Source of the DNA: Candidatus Paracaedibacter symbiosus
GTDB lineage: Bacteria > Pseudomonadota > Alphaproteobacteria > Paracaedibacterales > Paracaedibacteraceae
Assembly (NCBI RefSeq): GCF_000757605.1
Contig: NZ_JQAK01000004.1
Location: forward strand, 7,501-52,692
Reading direction: 5' to 3'
DNA: 45,192 nt
Part shown: positions 8,526-17,489 of the stretch, in pieces
How the letters are laid out: every line of letters begins with the position of its first letter
How positions within the stretch are numbered: position 1 is the stretch's first letter
Position numbers and translations under genes: made by a program
The notes under the pieces: generated by a model
Databases searched by the model: none
Told to the model about the DNA's origin: nothing
What the model saw: the letters and a program-made list of their open reading frames with translations, nothing else

Positions 8526-8675
8526 CGAAAAAATTCCCTGTCTCTCTGTTTTTATTGTGGGTTTATTAATTAAAGTTGAAACGCTGAAAAAAAGAAGAAA
8601 TAATAATGAAAAAATTCCCCCTCTTTCTGTTTTTACCCCTAGTATTTTTTATTAATCATAGCTGGGGCGCTGAAA
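8516..8675 (+). repeat. degenerate tandem duplication of the carboxypeptidase 5' end
   Basis: Copy 1 (about 8516-8591) and copy 2 (about 8596-8677) are about 80 bases apart. Both contain AGAAATAA, then GAAAAAATTCCC, a CTCT..CTGTTTTTA stretch, TTATTAAT and finally GCTGAAAAA. Copy 2 encodes the start and signal peptide of the carboxypeptidase (MKKFPLFLFL). Copy 1 would read TKKFPVSLFLLWVY and then stops; its ATG is ACG. Confidence 0.65.
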
Positions 8676-9604
8676 AATGGAATGTTTTAGAGCCTGGCAA
8701 TAATATACATGTCATTGCTCCCGGCTATGGTAATCACGATGGCTCTGTTGAACACGCGCGTAAAGCCATTTTAAAAATGGGATATGAACCTCTTATTCCG
8801 GATGACCTCATCAATCCTCATCCCCTTGGTTATAGCAACACAGAAGAATACCGTGCTGCCCATTTAAAAGAAGCATTGTGTGATGAAACCAAAATTGTGT
8901 GGGCTCTTCGGGGTGGCCGAGGCTCCTCGCTTCTCCTCCCCTCTTTGCAAGATATTCCCCTATCTACTCCCGCAAAGTTAATAGTTGGTTTTAGCGATAT
9001 TACGGCACTTCATCTTTGGGCCGCAGCCCGAAACTGGCCCTCCCTTCATGGAATTGTCTTGGGATATAACAAAGAAGCAAATCATGCTGTTAATGCGGAA
9101 GCCTCCCTCAACGAAATACTCCCCATTCTCACAGGTGAGATTCAAGAGCTGACTTACAAATTTCTCCCCCTCAATAAAGCGGCTCAACAAGAAGGTAGGT
9201 TTGTTAGAGGCCCTATTGTGGGAGGAAATGTTTCTCTTATACAACGGAGCATTGGAACAGAGACGCAGCTTAACACTAGCCGTAAAATATTGTTTCTTGA
9301 AGAAACGGGCGAGCAAGCCACGAAATTGATGGAATCTTTAAATCATATGGAAAGAAGCAGGCTACTCGATTCTCTCCAGGCTGTAATTTGGGGGAACTTT
9401 AATTATGCCCCAGAAGAGCATACTAAGTATCAGTGGCTACGCGAAGCTCTTGCAGAAAAATTGGAGGAACGCAATATTCCATTTATCCACTCTGACGAGT
9501 TTGGGCATGGAAAAAAGAATCATCCGCTTCCTTTTAATACACCAGCTATTTTAAGTTTTTTAAATACTGAAGAGGCATCATTAACCGTTAAAACTAATAA
9601 CTAA
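8606..9604 (+). CDS. S66-family LD-carboxypeptidase with signal peptide
   Basis: S66 enzymes remove the terminal D-Ala from muropeptide tetrapeptides during peptidoglycan recycling. The family's nucleophile elbow GFSDIT puts the catalytic Ser at 130. LEETGE fits the catalytic Glu, and a His in FGHGKKNHPLPF fits the triad. The oxyanion loop WALRGGRGS is present. Residues 1-22 form a signal peptide ending SWGA-EK, so this copy should be exported, whereas E. coli LdcA is cytoplasmic. That is a noteworthy difference: it may trim periplasmic peptidoglycan or other peptides. No partner genes are adjacent. The ATG has AAGAAG upstream and the next gene is on the other strand. Confidence 0.85.
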   Translation: MKKFPLFLFLPLVFFINHSWGAEKWNVLEPGNNIHVIAPGYGNHDGSVEHARKAILKMGYEPLIPDDLINPHPLGYSNTEEYRAAHLKEALCDETKIVWALRGGRGSSLLLPSLQDIPLSTPAKLIVGFSDITALHLWAAARNWPSLHGIVLGYNKEANHAVNAEASLNEILPILTGEIQELTYKFLPLNKAAQQEGRFVRGPIVGGNVSLIQRSIGTETQLNTSRKILFLEETGEQATKLMESLNHMERSRLLDSLQAVIWGNFNYAPEEHTKYQWLREALAEKLEERNIPFIHSDEFGHGKKNHPLPFNTPAILSFLNTEEASLTVKTNN

Positions 9605-9818
9605 GGAAAAGCTATATAATCTTTCATCAGCAATTGAAGGAATATCATTTATCTCGATAAGGAGACTCTACTCGCAAATGTTAAAACTTTTCTCAGTACA
9701 TGGCAGTAGAGAATCTTATCTCTGTGTTGTCATTTTCAAGATGAGAGAGTGAGAGATGACTTGGCAAGTGTTACGAAATATCGATATTTTCTCACTATTG
9801 GGATGTCCTAAGAAACAT

Positions 9819-10529
9819 TTAAACCTTCTTTTTTCTACGCTGAAATCTTAATGGTTTTTTAAGTTTCAATAAGAGACGTCGCATATAATTCTTTTTTGTC
9901 TTGATGAGATGCACATCAGCTAGGGGGGTTAAAGAATAATGCCAAATAGTAGCCGGTGGGATGTTTTGTAAAACACGACCCAATTTCCTAGCAAAAATTC
10001 CAAATGATTTGGCTGGAATTGGAGAAACAAGACCGTAAGTAAATTGGAGCAACCCCCCGCCATCACCCAACACTTGGAAACAGGAATCGATAATTTCTTT
10101 TTGGACTTTTTTAGGTAAATTAACCATGGGAATGCCAGAAATGACGGTGCACACATTCCCAATTGCGACTTGAGGAATGAGGGTTTCAAGCTCTGTTGCG
10201 TTACCTTGAATCACGTGAACACCTGGAAAATTTGTCTTCAGGTAGCGGGCTAATTCTTTATCTAACTCTAAAACGATCAACTGGGATTCAGGAATACCGG
10301 CTTGCAAAATTGCCCTGGTAAAACGCCCAGTCCCAGCGCCAACTTCAATAACATAATCCCCTTCATTATAATCAATATGGCGACAAATAAATCTGGCAAG
10401 TGCTTTTGAGCTCGGAGCAATCGCCCCCAACGCTCTGGGGTTTTTGAGGAGGCGCTGCAGAAATAAAAAGTTCTCGTTATCCTGAAACCGTTTATCTTTC
10501 AGATTCAGCACGACGGAACTCCCAAACAA
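9819..10529 (-). CDS. class I SAM methyltransferase, PmtA-like (copy 1)
   Basis: Looks like a phospholipid N-methyltransferase (COG3963 type), which would methylate phosphatidylethanolamine toward phosphatidylcholine. SAM motif I is VIEVGAGTGRFTRAIL, and VLELDKELARYL is the acidic loop after strand 2. The region before it, LGAIAPSSKALAR, is typical of PmtA relatives. The C-terminus is strongly basic (RRLLLKLKKPLRFQRRKKKV), suited to binding anionic membranes. The frame overlaps the upstream homologue by 38 bases, so the true start may be internal. An rRNA dimethylase-like role is the main alternative. Confidence 0.7.
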   Translation of the reverse strand: MFGSSVVLNLKDKRFQDNENFLFLQRLLKNPRALGAIAPSSKALARFICRHIDYNEGDYVIEVGAGTGRFTRAILQAGIPESQLIVLELDKELARYLKTNFPGVHVIQGNATELETLIPQVAIGNVCTVISGIPMVNLPKKVQKEIIDSCFQVLGDGGGLLQFTYGLVSPIPAKSFGIFARKLGRVLQNIPPATIWHYSLTPLADVHLIKTKKNYMRRLLLKLKKPLRFQRRKKKV

Positions 10530-11079
10530 AGCCTGGCGGTATGTTCAACCATGAGGAGACGAGGCGCTTACTCTTGATTGATTTATTTTTTCTAAAGGGG
10601 GAAAGGGGTGTGTAACAGACATGATAAAATTTGCCACCAGGTTTTAACACAGCTAAGCTTTGTTCTAAAATGCGGTCACGAATCTCAGGATCCAAGTACA
10701 TCAGGGGAATAACAGAGTAAACCACGTCAACACTACCGCTAAGCTTATCGCCCAACAAATTAGGCAGCTCGCACGCATCACCATGAATCACATTAATTTT
10801 AGGCATGCTGGACCTTAAAAAACCGCAAAATGACGCATCCAACTCCACTGCGGTTAAATTTTCAGGCTTAACACCATAATCCATTAATGAGCGTGTCAGG
10901 CGACCTGTGCCAGCTCCAATTTCCACCACTTTGAGGCACGCTGGGTCATGAATAAGCTTTGCGGCTGATCTGGCCAACTTTTTCGAGATGGGAGCCAAGG
11001 TTCCAAGTTGTTTCGGCTCACTGAGCCAGCGTCTGAAAAATAGAGAATTTTCGCGTTTAACCAAATCGTAGTTAATCAT
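10492..11079 (-). CDS. class I SAM methyltransferase, PmtA-like (copy 2)
   Basis: Homologous to the gene that follows it: both share the pattern (LF)F-x-R-x-L-x4-LG-x-(IL)AP-S-K-LAR, then EIGAGTGR-TR, then VELD. The 195 residues have motif I at VVEIGAGTGRLTRSL and the post-motif IV region VVYSVIPLMYLDPEIRD, and end at IPPGFVWEFRR, close to the usual PmtA end. It is shorter and lacks the basic tail of its neighbour. The pair probably arose by tandem duplication and diverged; two PmtA enzymes with different methylation steps are known in some rhizobia, so a split of steps is possible but unproved. Confidence 0.7.
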   Translation of the reverse strand: MINYDLVKRENSLFFRRWLSEPKQLGTLAPISKKLARSAAKLIHDPACLKVVEIGAGTGRLTRSLMDYGVKPENLTAVELDASFCGFLRSSMPKINVIHGDACELPNLLGDKLSGSVDVVYSVIPLMYLDPEIRDRILEQSLAVLKPGGKFYHVCYTPLSPFRKNKSIKSKRLVSSWLNIPPGFVWEFRRAESER

Positions 11080-11146
11080 CGTTTTCCGGTCGGTTTTTAG
11101 ATACTTACCTGTTTATAACGTTATTTCGCTCTCATATTCAAGGAAA

Positions 11147-12007
11147 TTACACCCAAACAGCAAGAGGCGGTAGCGACATCAAAATGGCGTCGACATTGCC
11201 ATTGGTTTCCAGCCCAAACTTAGTCCCCCGATCATAGACAAGATTGAACTCAGCATAGCGCCCACGTTTAATGAGCTGCTGTTGCTTTTCTTCCGGCCCC
11301 CAGGGCTTTTGATAATTGCGACGGACAATCTCGGGATAAATCCCCAAAAAACTTTCTCCAACAGCTTTTGTAAACTCAAAATCTTTTTCAAAGTCCCCTG
11401 AATCATGATAATCGTAAAAAATACCACCAACACCACGTGGCTCTTTGCGATGCTTGATATAAAAATATTCATCACACCACAGTTTGAATTTAGGATAATA
11501 ATTCTCATCAAATTGATCACATGCAGTTCGGAATGCCTTATGAAAATCGTCTTTATCCTCCGAGCATTCAATGGCTGGGGTTAAATCAGCGCCTCCCCCA
11601 AACCATGACTTGCTCGTCATGATGTGGCGTGTGTTCATATGGACAGTTGGAACAAAAGGATTAAGAGGATGTGCAACTAATGAAATCCCAGCAGCCCAAA
11701 AGCGAGGATCCTCAGTTGCACCTGGAATTTGAGCCGCGAATTTAGGCTCAAATTGTCCCCACACAGTTGAAATATTAACGCCTACTTTTTCAAAAACACG
11801 CCCATTCATAATCGACATAATACCGCCACCGCCTTGGCCATTTTCTTGGGATGCATCGGGGCGTTGCCAGGCTTCCCGCCGAAATTGCCCGGGTAAAAGA
11901 TAGGGATGAGCGCATTCCTCCTCTAACTTTTCAAATTCTGTGCAAATGCGGTCCCGCAATGTCTCAAACCAGGTTTCCAATTGCGCTTTTCGGGTTTCTA
12001 ATTCCAT
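11147..12007 (-). CDS. hemF: oxygen-dependent coproporphyrinogen III oxidase
   Basis: Converts coproporphyrinogen III to protoporphyrinogen IX using O2, in haem synthesis. Conserved blocks are GGGGIMSIMNGRVFEKVGVN, PFVPTVHMNTRHI with the catalytic-site His, WFGGGADLTP, and YAEFNLVYDRGTKFGL. The protein is 286 residues, ending soon after MSLPPLAVWV, about ten residues shorter than the E. coli enzyme. Its ATG overlaps the stop of trmL by one base (TAATG), so the two are translationally coupled. The use of the aerobic enzyme agrees with the petABC operon nearby. Confidence 0.96.
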   Translation of the reverse strand: MELETRKAQLETWFETLRDRICTEFEKLEEECAHPYLLPGQFRREAWQRPDASQENGQGGGGIMSIMNGRVFEKVGVNISTVWGQFEPKFAAQIPGATEDPRFWAAGISLVAHPLNPFVPTVHMNTRHIMTSKSWFGGGADLTPAIECSEDKDDFHKAFRTACDQFDENYYPKFKLWCDEYFYIKHRKEPRGVGGIFYDYHDSGDFEKDFEFTKAVGESFLGIYPEIVRRNYQKPWGPEEKQQQLIKRGRYAEFNLVYDRGTKFGLETNGNVDAILMSLPPLAVWV

Positions 12008-12474
12008 TATAAATCTCCTGTGGGGAATTGGTTTGTTTGTCTAAGTGCTTCAGTGAGAACCATCGCCGCTGAAACTGCTACATTAAGCGAACGACACCCA
12101 GAAAGCATGGGAATCAACACCTGTGCGTCAACTTGGGTGGCCACGGTCTCGGGAACACCTGAACTTTCCTGACCCAATAACAAAATGTCAGTTGGTTGAA
12201 ACTTGAATGTCACAAAAGATTGCTTAGCTTGCGCATCCAGTAAAACAATGCGAGAGCCAGTGGCTTGTGTTGCCTGCCAAAACTTCACCCACGACACGTG
12301 CCGCGTAACGTTGGCTAGCTCAATATAATCCATCCCAGCACGCCGTAATTTTTGATCGTTCCAAACAAAACCGCAAGGCTCTATAACATCAAGAGGAACT
12401 CCTAAGCAAGCGCCAAGGCGCATCAAGGTCCCAGTATTTTGCGGTATTTCTGGTTGATAAAGCGCTAATCTCAT
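12007..12474 (-). CDS. trmL: tRNA (cytidine/uridine-34-2'-O)-methyltransferase
   Basis: A minimal SPOUT enzyme that methylates the wobble ribose of tRNA-Leu isoacceptors. The 155 residues open with LALYQPEIPQNTGTLMRL and hold the trefoil-knot SAM motifs: LLLGQESSGVP and IPMLSGCRSLNVAVSAAMVL. The length matches E. coli TrmL (157). It is the first gene of a two-gene unit with hemF. Confidence 0.95.
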   Translation of the reverse strand: MRLALYQPEIPQNTGTLMRLGACLGVPLDVIEPCGFVWNDQKLRRAGMDYIELANVTRHVSWVKFWQATQATGSRIVLLDAQAKQSFVTFKFQPTDILLLGQESSGVPETVATQVDAQVLIPMLSGCRSLNVAVSAAMVLTEALRQTNQFPTGDL

Positions 12475-12574
12475 TCAATTCTCTTGATTGTTTCTTAATA
12501 AGGTCGCTGAAAATCTCATTCTTAAGCTTGGATAATATATTGATTCTCAACATATTTAATAATTTTGATGCCGC

Positions 12575-12593
12575 ATGCGTCATAGTGACGCAT
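12575..12593. promoter_or_regulatory. perfect 8-bp dyad upstream of petA
   Basis: ATGCGTCA and TGACGCAT are separated by TAG. The dyad is 62 bases before the petA GTG and about 100 bases before trmL, in a divergent intergenic region. The size and spacing suit a dimeric regulator. I cannot assign it to a known factor. Confidence 0.45.
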
Positions 12594-12655
12594 TCCGCTT
12601 CTGACCAATGTAGCATTTAATTTGGTAATAAAGGCACATTTTATTGGGTGGTTAC

Positions 12656-13213
12656 GTGGACTCGACAAAGGACAATCAAAACGACACCGTGGGGCAAGCC
12701 ACACGGCGCGATTTTCTTTTTTTAACAGCAGGAGCAATGGGAGCAATCGGCGGTTGTGCTGCAATCGTACCGTTTGTCAGTAGTATGAACCCCTCCGCCG
12801 ATGTACTTTCACAGTCCAGCGTCGACGTGGACATTGACCATATTAAGGCAGGCGATTCGCTCACCGTAATGTGGCGGGGAAAACCGGTGTTTATCCGCCG
12901 TCGTACCGAGGAAGAAATCAAATCTGTCCGCGATATTTCGCTAAAAATCTTAAAAGATCCGCAAACCGATGAAGCGCGTACAAAACATCCAGAATGGCTT
13001 GTGGTCGTTGGAATTTGTACCCACCTTGGCTGTATCCCTACCATCAGAAAATCGATGGATCCTATGGTTGACGGTTGGTTATGCGCCTGCCATGGCTCGC
13101 ATTATGATGCTTCTGGTCGAATTATCAGCGGCCCAGCGCCACGGAATCTTGATGTTCCTGTCTATACCTTCATCAAAGAAAACAAAGCAATTCGGATTGG
13201 GGAAGCAGCGTGA
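12656..13213 (+). CDS. petA: ubiquinol-cytochrome c reductase iron-sulfur (Rieske) subunit
   Basis: Carries the 2Fe-2S cluster of the bc1 complex. Both cluster-binding loops are intact: CTHLGC and [10 protein letters not shown] twin-arginine signal TRRDFLF followed by a hydrophobic helix anchors it, with the Fe-S head in the periplasm. NPSADV after the helix is typical of alphaproteobacteria. No ATG is available at the 5' end; the GTG at 12656 gives 185 residues, while a TTG at 12644 with AAAGG upstream would add four. The stop overlaps the petB GTG by four bases (GTGA), so translation is coupled. Confidence 0.95.
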   Translation: MDSTKDNQNDTVGQATRRDFLFLTAGAMGAIGGCAAIVPFVSSMNPSADVLSQSSVDVDIDHIKAGDSLTVMWRGKPVFIRRRTEEEIKSVRDISLKILKDPQTDEARTKHPEWLVVVGICTHLGCIPTIRKSMDPMVDGWLCACHGSHYDASGRIISGPAPRNLDVPVYTFIKENKAIRIGEAA

Positions 13214-14409
13214 GTATTATTAAGTGGATCGATAAACGTCTCCCGGTTTTTACCTTTTTAAATCATGAACTTAGAGACTATCCAACGCCCAAAAACTTAA
13301 GTTACATGTGGAACTTTGGCTCACTTGCGGGTATCATGTTGATCATTATGATGCTGACCGGCATTTTCCTGGCCATGAACTATGTCCCCAACGTGCATTA
13401 TGCTTTTGACAGCGTGGAGCGCATTATGCGCGAAGTCAACTATGGCTGGTTGATTCGCTACATGCATATGAATGGGGCTTCAATGTTCTTCATCGTTGTG
13501 TATATTCATATTTTCCGCGGTCTTTATTATGGATCCTTCAAGGCACCGCGTGAGCTTTTATGGATGATTGGTGTTGTTATTTTACTGTTGATGATGGCAA
13601 CTGCGTTTATGGGGTATGTTTTGCCATGGGGGCAAATGAGCTTCTGGGGGGCAACGGTTATCACTAACCTCTTCTCAGCATTTCCACTTGTGGGTGAATC
13701 AATTGTGACTTGGCTGTGGGGTGGTTTTTCTGTTGACAATCCAACACTCAACCGTTTTTACGCACTGCACTATCTGCTACCGTTCATTATTGCTGCCGTC
13801 AGCATGCTCCACCTTATGGCCTTACATCAATTTGGGTCCAACAACCCTCTTGGCATTGATCGTAAAGGCCCTGAAGACAGCATTCCCTTTCATCCCTATT
13901 ATACTATTAAGGACATGTTTGGCTTGGGTGTTTTCTTGTTAATCTATATGGGGTTTGTCTTTTATGCCCCAGACTTTTTTGGTGAAGCTGATAACTATAT
14001 TCCAGCCAACCCGTTGGTAACCCCGCCTCACATTGTGCCCGAATGGTATTTTTTACCATTTTATGCAATCTTGCGCTCTATTCCAGACAAGCTTTCTGGG
14101 GTTTTGGCAATGTTCAGCGCGATTGGTGTTTTGTTCGTCCTCCCGTGGTTGGATACGCATCCTGTCCGCAGTAGCCGCTTTAGACCGTTTCACCGTTGGC
14201 TATTCTGGGTTTTATTGATCGATTGTTTTGTGCTTGGTTGGGTGGGCGCAAATCCTCCAGAAGGAAACTTTTTGATGATTGGACGATTAGCAACAGCTTA
14301 CTACTTCTTCCATTTTTTGGTGCTGCTTCCCTTTCTCAGTAAAATGGAACCTGTACCATTATTGCCGATGAGTATTAGTCATCCCATTTTAATAGGAGCA
14401 AAAAAATGA
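13210..14409 (+). CDS. petB: cytochrome b of the bc1 complex
   Basis: Membrane subunit with two b haems and the quinol sites. Eight hydrophobic helices are visible in 399 residues. Haem-ligand histidines fit [20 protein letters not shown] (part) in helix B and [20 protein letters not shown] (part) in helix D. The Qo motif is PEWY in [15 protein letters not shown], and [20 protein letters not shown] (part) is the conserved cd loop. The start is GTG overlapping petA; the stop overlaps petC by four bases (ATGA). All three genes form a tight operon. Confidence 0.97.
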   Translation: MSIIKWIDKRLPVFTFLNHELRDYPTPKNLSYMWNFGSLAGIMLIIMMLTGIFLAMNYVPNVHYAFDSVERIMREVNYGWLIRYMHMNGASMFFIVVYIHIFRGLYYGSFKAPRELLWMIGVVILLLMMATAFMGYVLPWGQMSFWGATVITNLFSAFPLVGESIVTWLWGGFSVDNPTLNRFYALHYLLPFIIAAVSMLHLMALHQFGSNNPLGIDRKGPEDSIPFHPYYTIKDMFGLGVFLLIYMGFVFYAPDFFGEADNYIPANPLVTPPHIVPEWYFLPFYAILRSIPDKLSGVLAMFSAIGVLFVLPWLDTHPVRSSRFRPFHRWLFWVLLIDCFVLGWVGANPPEGNFLMIGRLATAYYFFHFLVLLPFLSKMEPVPLLPMSISHPILIGAKK

Positions 14410-15206
14410 AAAAATTGATTGCTCTTTTACTGACAGGCTTTTTGGGAACAGTTGCCACTGAAGCGATAGCAGAGTCGGATACACGCCACCCGAAAAAGGT
14501 GAATTGGCCCTTTGCAGGACCTTTGGGTAAATTTCCTATTGATGCCTTGCAGCGTGGTTTTCTTGTCTACAAGCAAGTCTGTGCTGCTTGTCATGGGTTA
14601 GATCATTTGCGTTATGGGAATCTGGCCGGTCAAGGGAAAGACATTGAGACCATCCGCACCACTAATCTTGGGCTTACAATGGAAGAAGCCAAAGCAATTG
14701 CTGCTGAATATACTGTGAAAGACCTTGATGACGAGGGGCAACCAGCGGATCGCAAAGCCCTGCCATCGGATTACTTTGCCAACCCTTATCCCAACGAAAA
14801 AGCCTCTCGTGCGGCCAACAACGGGGCTCATCCGCCAGATCTGTCATTGGTGGTAAAGGCCCGCCCGGGTGGTGCTAGCTATGTCTACTCATTGTTGACA
14901 GGATATGAAGAAGCTCCAAAAGATGTCACCGTTGGGCCGGGACGTTATTATAATCCTTACTTCCCAGGGGGTCAACTATCAATGACCGCACCGCTTACAA
15001 CCGATGGGCAAGTCACCTATCCGGATGGTACTCCTGCCACTGTTGACCAGATGGCCAAAGACGTTGTGACTTTCTTGGCTTGGGCCTCAGATCCCCATGC
15101 CGAAGAACGTAAACAAACAGGCGTTAAAGTGATGTTCTATCTTTTGATTATGACAGCCGTATTTTATCTGGCAAAACGTCGAATTTGGAAGAATGTAAAA
15201 CACTAG
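14406..15206 (+). CDS. petC: cytochrome c1
   Basis: Haem c subunit that passes electrons from the Rieske protein to soluble cytochrome c. A signal peptide ends near AIA-ES (residue 22). The haem-binding motif CAACH is at residues 59-63, followed by [13 protein letters not shown] downstream Met in the segment [10 protein letters not shown] fits the axial ligand. A single C-terminal helix ([18 protein letters not shown]) anchors it. The 266 residues are a normal size. The last gene of the petABC operon; a hairpin follows its stop by 26 bases. Confidence 0.96.
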   Translation: MKKLIALLLTGFLGTVATEAIAESDTRHPKKVNWPFAGPLGKFPIDALQRGFLVYKQVCAACHGLDHLRYGNLAGQGKDIETIRTTNLGLTMEEAKAIAAEYTVKDLDDEGQPADRKALPSDYFANPYPNEKASRAANNGAHPPDLSLVVKARPGGASYVYSLLTGYEEAPKDVTVGPGRYYNPYFPGGQLSMTAPLTTDGQVTYPDGTPATVDQMAKDVVTFLAWASDPHAEERKQTGVKVMFYLLIMTAVFYLAKRRIWKNVKH

Positions 15207-15507
15207 ATCGTCTCATCCTTAAAAATATTACCTTTGAGACATTAGGAGGTCCAAAATGTCTCAAAACCTCCCTCGCTCTAATAGAGATTAAAAACAATCC
15301 AGCTGTTAATTCTAAGGTGATTTTAGTTGGAAAATAGGTGCGCGCTGCTATAATTATATCTGATGCTGTAATAGCAAGAAAAGACTTTATATTCTAAATA
15401 CTCGAAGCTGTCAATTTCTGGCTTCGCCTCTGCGGTTGCCTTGCTTCCTTTTGGACGAGTTTATTTTGTATACATTCGCCCTCTTCCTTACCTCCGCTCT
15501 CTATTAT
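15207..15507. other. 301-base gap between petC and kup; two hairpins, no clear gene
   Basis: A perfect 11-bp inverted repeat TTTGAGACATT/AATGTCTCAAA (15233-15243 and 15255-15265) encloses an 11-base loop AGGAGGTCCAA. The loop carries a consensus Shine-Dalgarno sequence and the right arm holds an ATG (15256) that opens an 11-codon frame, MSQNLPRSNRD. A second stem CGAAGC/GCTTCG (15403-15408 and 15421-15426) lies closer to the kup end. Neither has a good U-run. No longer coding frame is supported. Confidence 0.5.
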
Positions 15508-17382
15508 TTAAATCTTAATTCGCACTCCCAGCTCTATAACGCGAGCATAGGGGATTTTATAGTATTCCGTTGCGTGCATCGCATTTTTAGCAAGAAAAAT
15601 GAATAATTTAGCCCGCCACAGAGACATGCGCGGATGAATAGTAGAAACCGGAATCCCGCGGCTCATGAAAAAGCTAGTTTCACACAAATCAAGGCATAAA
15701 CCATTTTCATCACACCGTTCAAATATTTGAGTAATATTAGGAACTTCTTTAAAACCAATGGAATAAATCACTTCATAAACATTAAATCCAAGCTCAATAA
15801 TCTTGATTTTTTCTGCTTTCTTAACGCGTGGTTCGTTTCGCGTAATAACCGAAAGAAAAATGACCTTTTCATGCATCACTTTGTTGTGACGATAATTAAT
15901 ACTAAAGGAATTGGGGATATTTTCAGGAGTTGAGTTCATATAAACCGCCACGCCAGGGATTCGAAGCGGATGAATATCACTTAGAAGTTTTTTAAATCCC
16001 CGAATTGTTTTGCCAGCATGAATGATATTGTCAGCCAGAATATTACGCCCTTTAATCCATGTTGTCATAATATAGAAAGCAGCCACAGCAATCAGCAAAG
16101 GCATCCAACCTCCTTCAACAATTTTAGTTGAATTGACAGCACAAAATAAGAGATCAACTAATAAAAAGACACCAAATAAGGAAGTCGTTTTAAAAACAGA
16201 CCATTCCCACGCGCGAAGAGCAATAATAGTGGTCAGGATGGTCGTTATAACCATAATGCCGGTGACTGCAAAACCATAGGCAGAAGCCAGATTATTTGAA
16301 CTTTTGAAGACTAACACCAGTCCAATAGTGAGCACCATAATGATCTTGTTAACCATTGGCACATACACTTGGCCGATGTGCTCACCCGATGTGTGGATTA
16401 CCTGCATTCGAGGTAAATACCCCAATTGAATTGCTTGCCAACTAATAGAAAACAGCCCGGAAATTACTGCTTGAGAAGCAATAATTGTGGCAATTGTCGA
16501 TAAAATCATTAAGGGGAAAACCCAAACAGTCGGCACCAAGAAATAAAACGGATTTTGAATTGCCTCATTATTGGTCAATATCAAGGCTGCCTGCCCCATA
16601 TAGTTAAGAGCGAGAGAAGGGAAAACCAAGTAGAACCAGGCACGCTGAATCGAGATTCGACCAAAATGGCCCATATCCGCGTAAAGAGCTTCAGCTCCAG
16701 TAATCGCCAGCACAACTGCTCCAAGGCTACCCACCCCAACCAAACCATGGGTGGTAAGAAAATTGATTCCATACCAAGGATTAATAGCCTTTAACACAAT
16801 GGGGTTGTGGATGATTTGGATTAAGCCTAAAATAGCGATCACAAAAAACCAAATAATCATGGCCGGGCCAAAAAACTTCCCCAGATTGGCCGTACCATGG
16901 GATTGAATGAGGAAAAGCCCTAAGAGAATGACAACAGTAAGGGGGATTACATAGGGACTAAATGCTGTGGAGTAAATAGAAATCCCTTCCACCGCACTTA
17001 AGACAGATATGGCAGGAGTTAGAACAGCATCACCATAAAATAACGCCGCGCCCACAATCCCAAAAATTAAAACAGTTCGGTAATATTTATCAAATCGCCT
17101 CTTCAATACTAAGGCGGTGAGCGCAAGAATACCGCCTTCACCATTATTGTCTGCCTGCAGAATAAAAAAAACGTATTTAATGGAAACGATCAGTGTTATC
17201 GACCAAAGAATGAGAGAAAGTATTCCCAAAACAGACGCTTCTGTGAGGGGGAAACCGGTATTAGAAAAACATTCTTTGACCGTATACAATGGACTGGTCC
17301 CAATATCACCATATACGATACCAATCGCACCGATAATCAAATGCTTTAACTGTTTAGTCTGCTTTTGTTGCGTTTTGTCCAT
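15508..17382 (-). CDS. kup: KUP-family potassium uptake protein
   Basis: Low-affinity K+/H+ symporter of the inner membrane. The signature GIVYGDIGTSPLYTV is near the N-terminus, and GNADNNGEGGI-like sequence appears as LQADNNGEGGILALTAL. About 12 hydrophobic helices fill residues 15-430, followed by a hydrophilic C-terminal domain of about 180 residues, the standard KUP layout. The ATG at 17382 gives 624 residues; a TTG four codons upstream (17394) with AGGGAAAG nearby is an alternative. It is transcribed alone on the minus strand. Confidence 0.95.
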   Translation of the reverse strand: MDKTQQKQTKQLKHLIIGAIGIVYGDIGTSPLYTVKECFSNTGFPLTEASVLGILSLILWSITLIVSIKYVFFILQADNNGEGGILALTALVLKRRFDKYYRTVLIFGIVGAALFYGDAVLTPAISVLSAVEGISIYSTAFSPYVIPLTVVILLGLFLIQSHGTANLGKFFGPAMIIWFFVIAILGLIQIIHNPIVLKAINPWYGINFLTTHGLVGVGSLGAVVLAITGAEALYADMGHFGRISIQRAWFYLVFPSLALNYMGQAALILTNNEAIQNPFYFLVPTVWVFPLMILSTIATIIASQAVISGLFSISWQAIQLGYLPRMQVIHTSGEHIGQVYVPMVNKIIMVLTIGLVLVFKSSNNLASAYGFAVTGIMVITTILTTIIALRAWEWSVFKTTSLFGVFLLVDLLFCAVNSTKIVEGGWMPLLIAVAAFYIMTTWIKGRNILADNIIHAGKTIRGFKKLLSDIHPLRIPGVAVYMNSTPENIPNSFSINYRHNKVMHEKVIFLSVITRNEPRVKKAEKIKIIELGFNVYEVIYSIGFKEVPNITQIFERCDENGLCLDLCETSFFMSRGIPVSTIHPRMSLWRAKLFIFLAKNAMHATEYYKIPYARVIELGVRIKI

Positions 17383-17489
17383 ACCAATACACAACTTTCC
17401 CTGTCTATGCTATTATGATACTCCTCTAAAATTCGCATTCAACAGTATAATTATTCGTTAAAAATAATGATAATTTTGCAAAAAAGAAA

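Noticed and set aside
9678-9752. 24-codon frame after the carboxypeptidase gene
   Set aside because: AGGAG is too far from the ATG and the peptide has no distinctive features.
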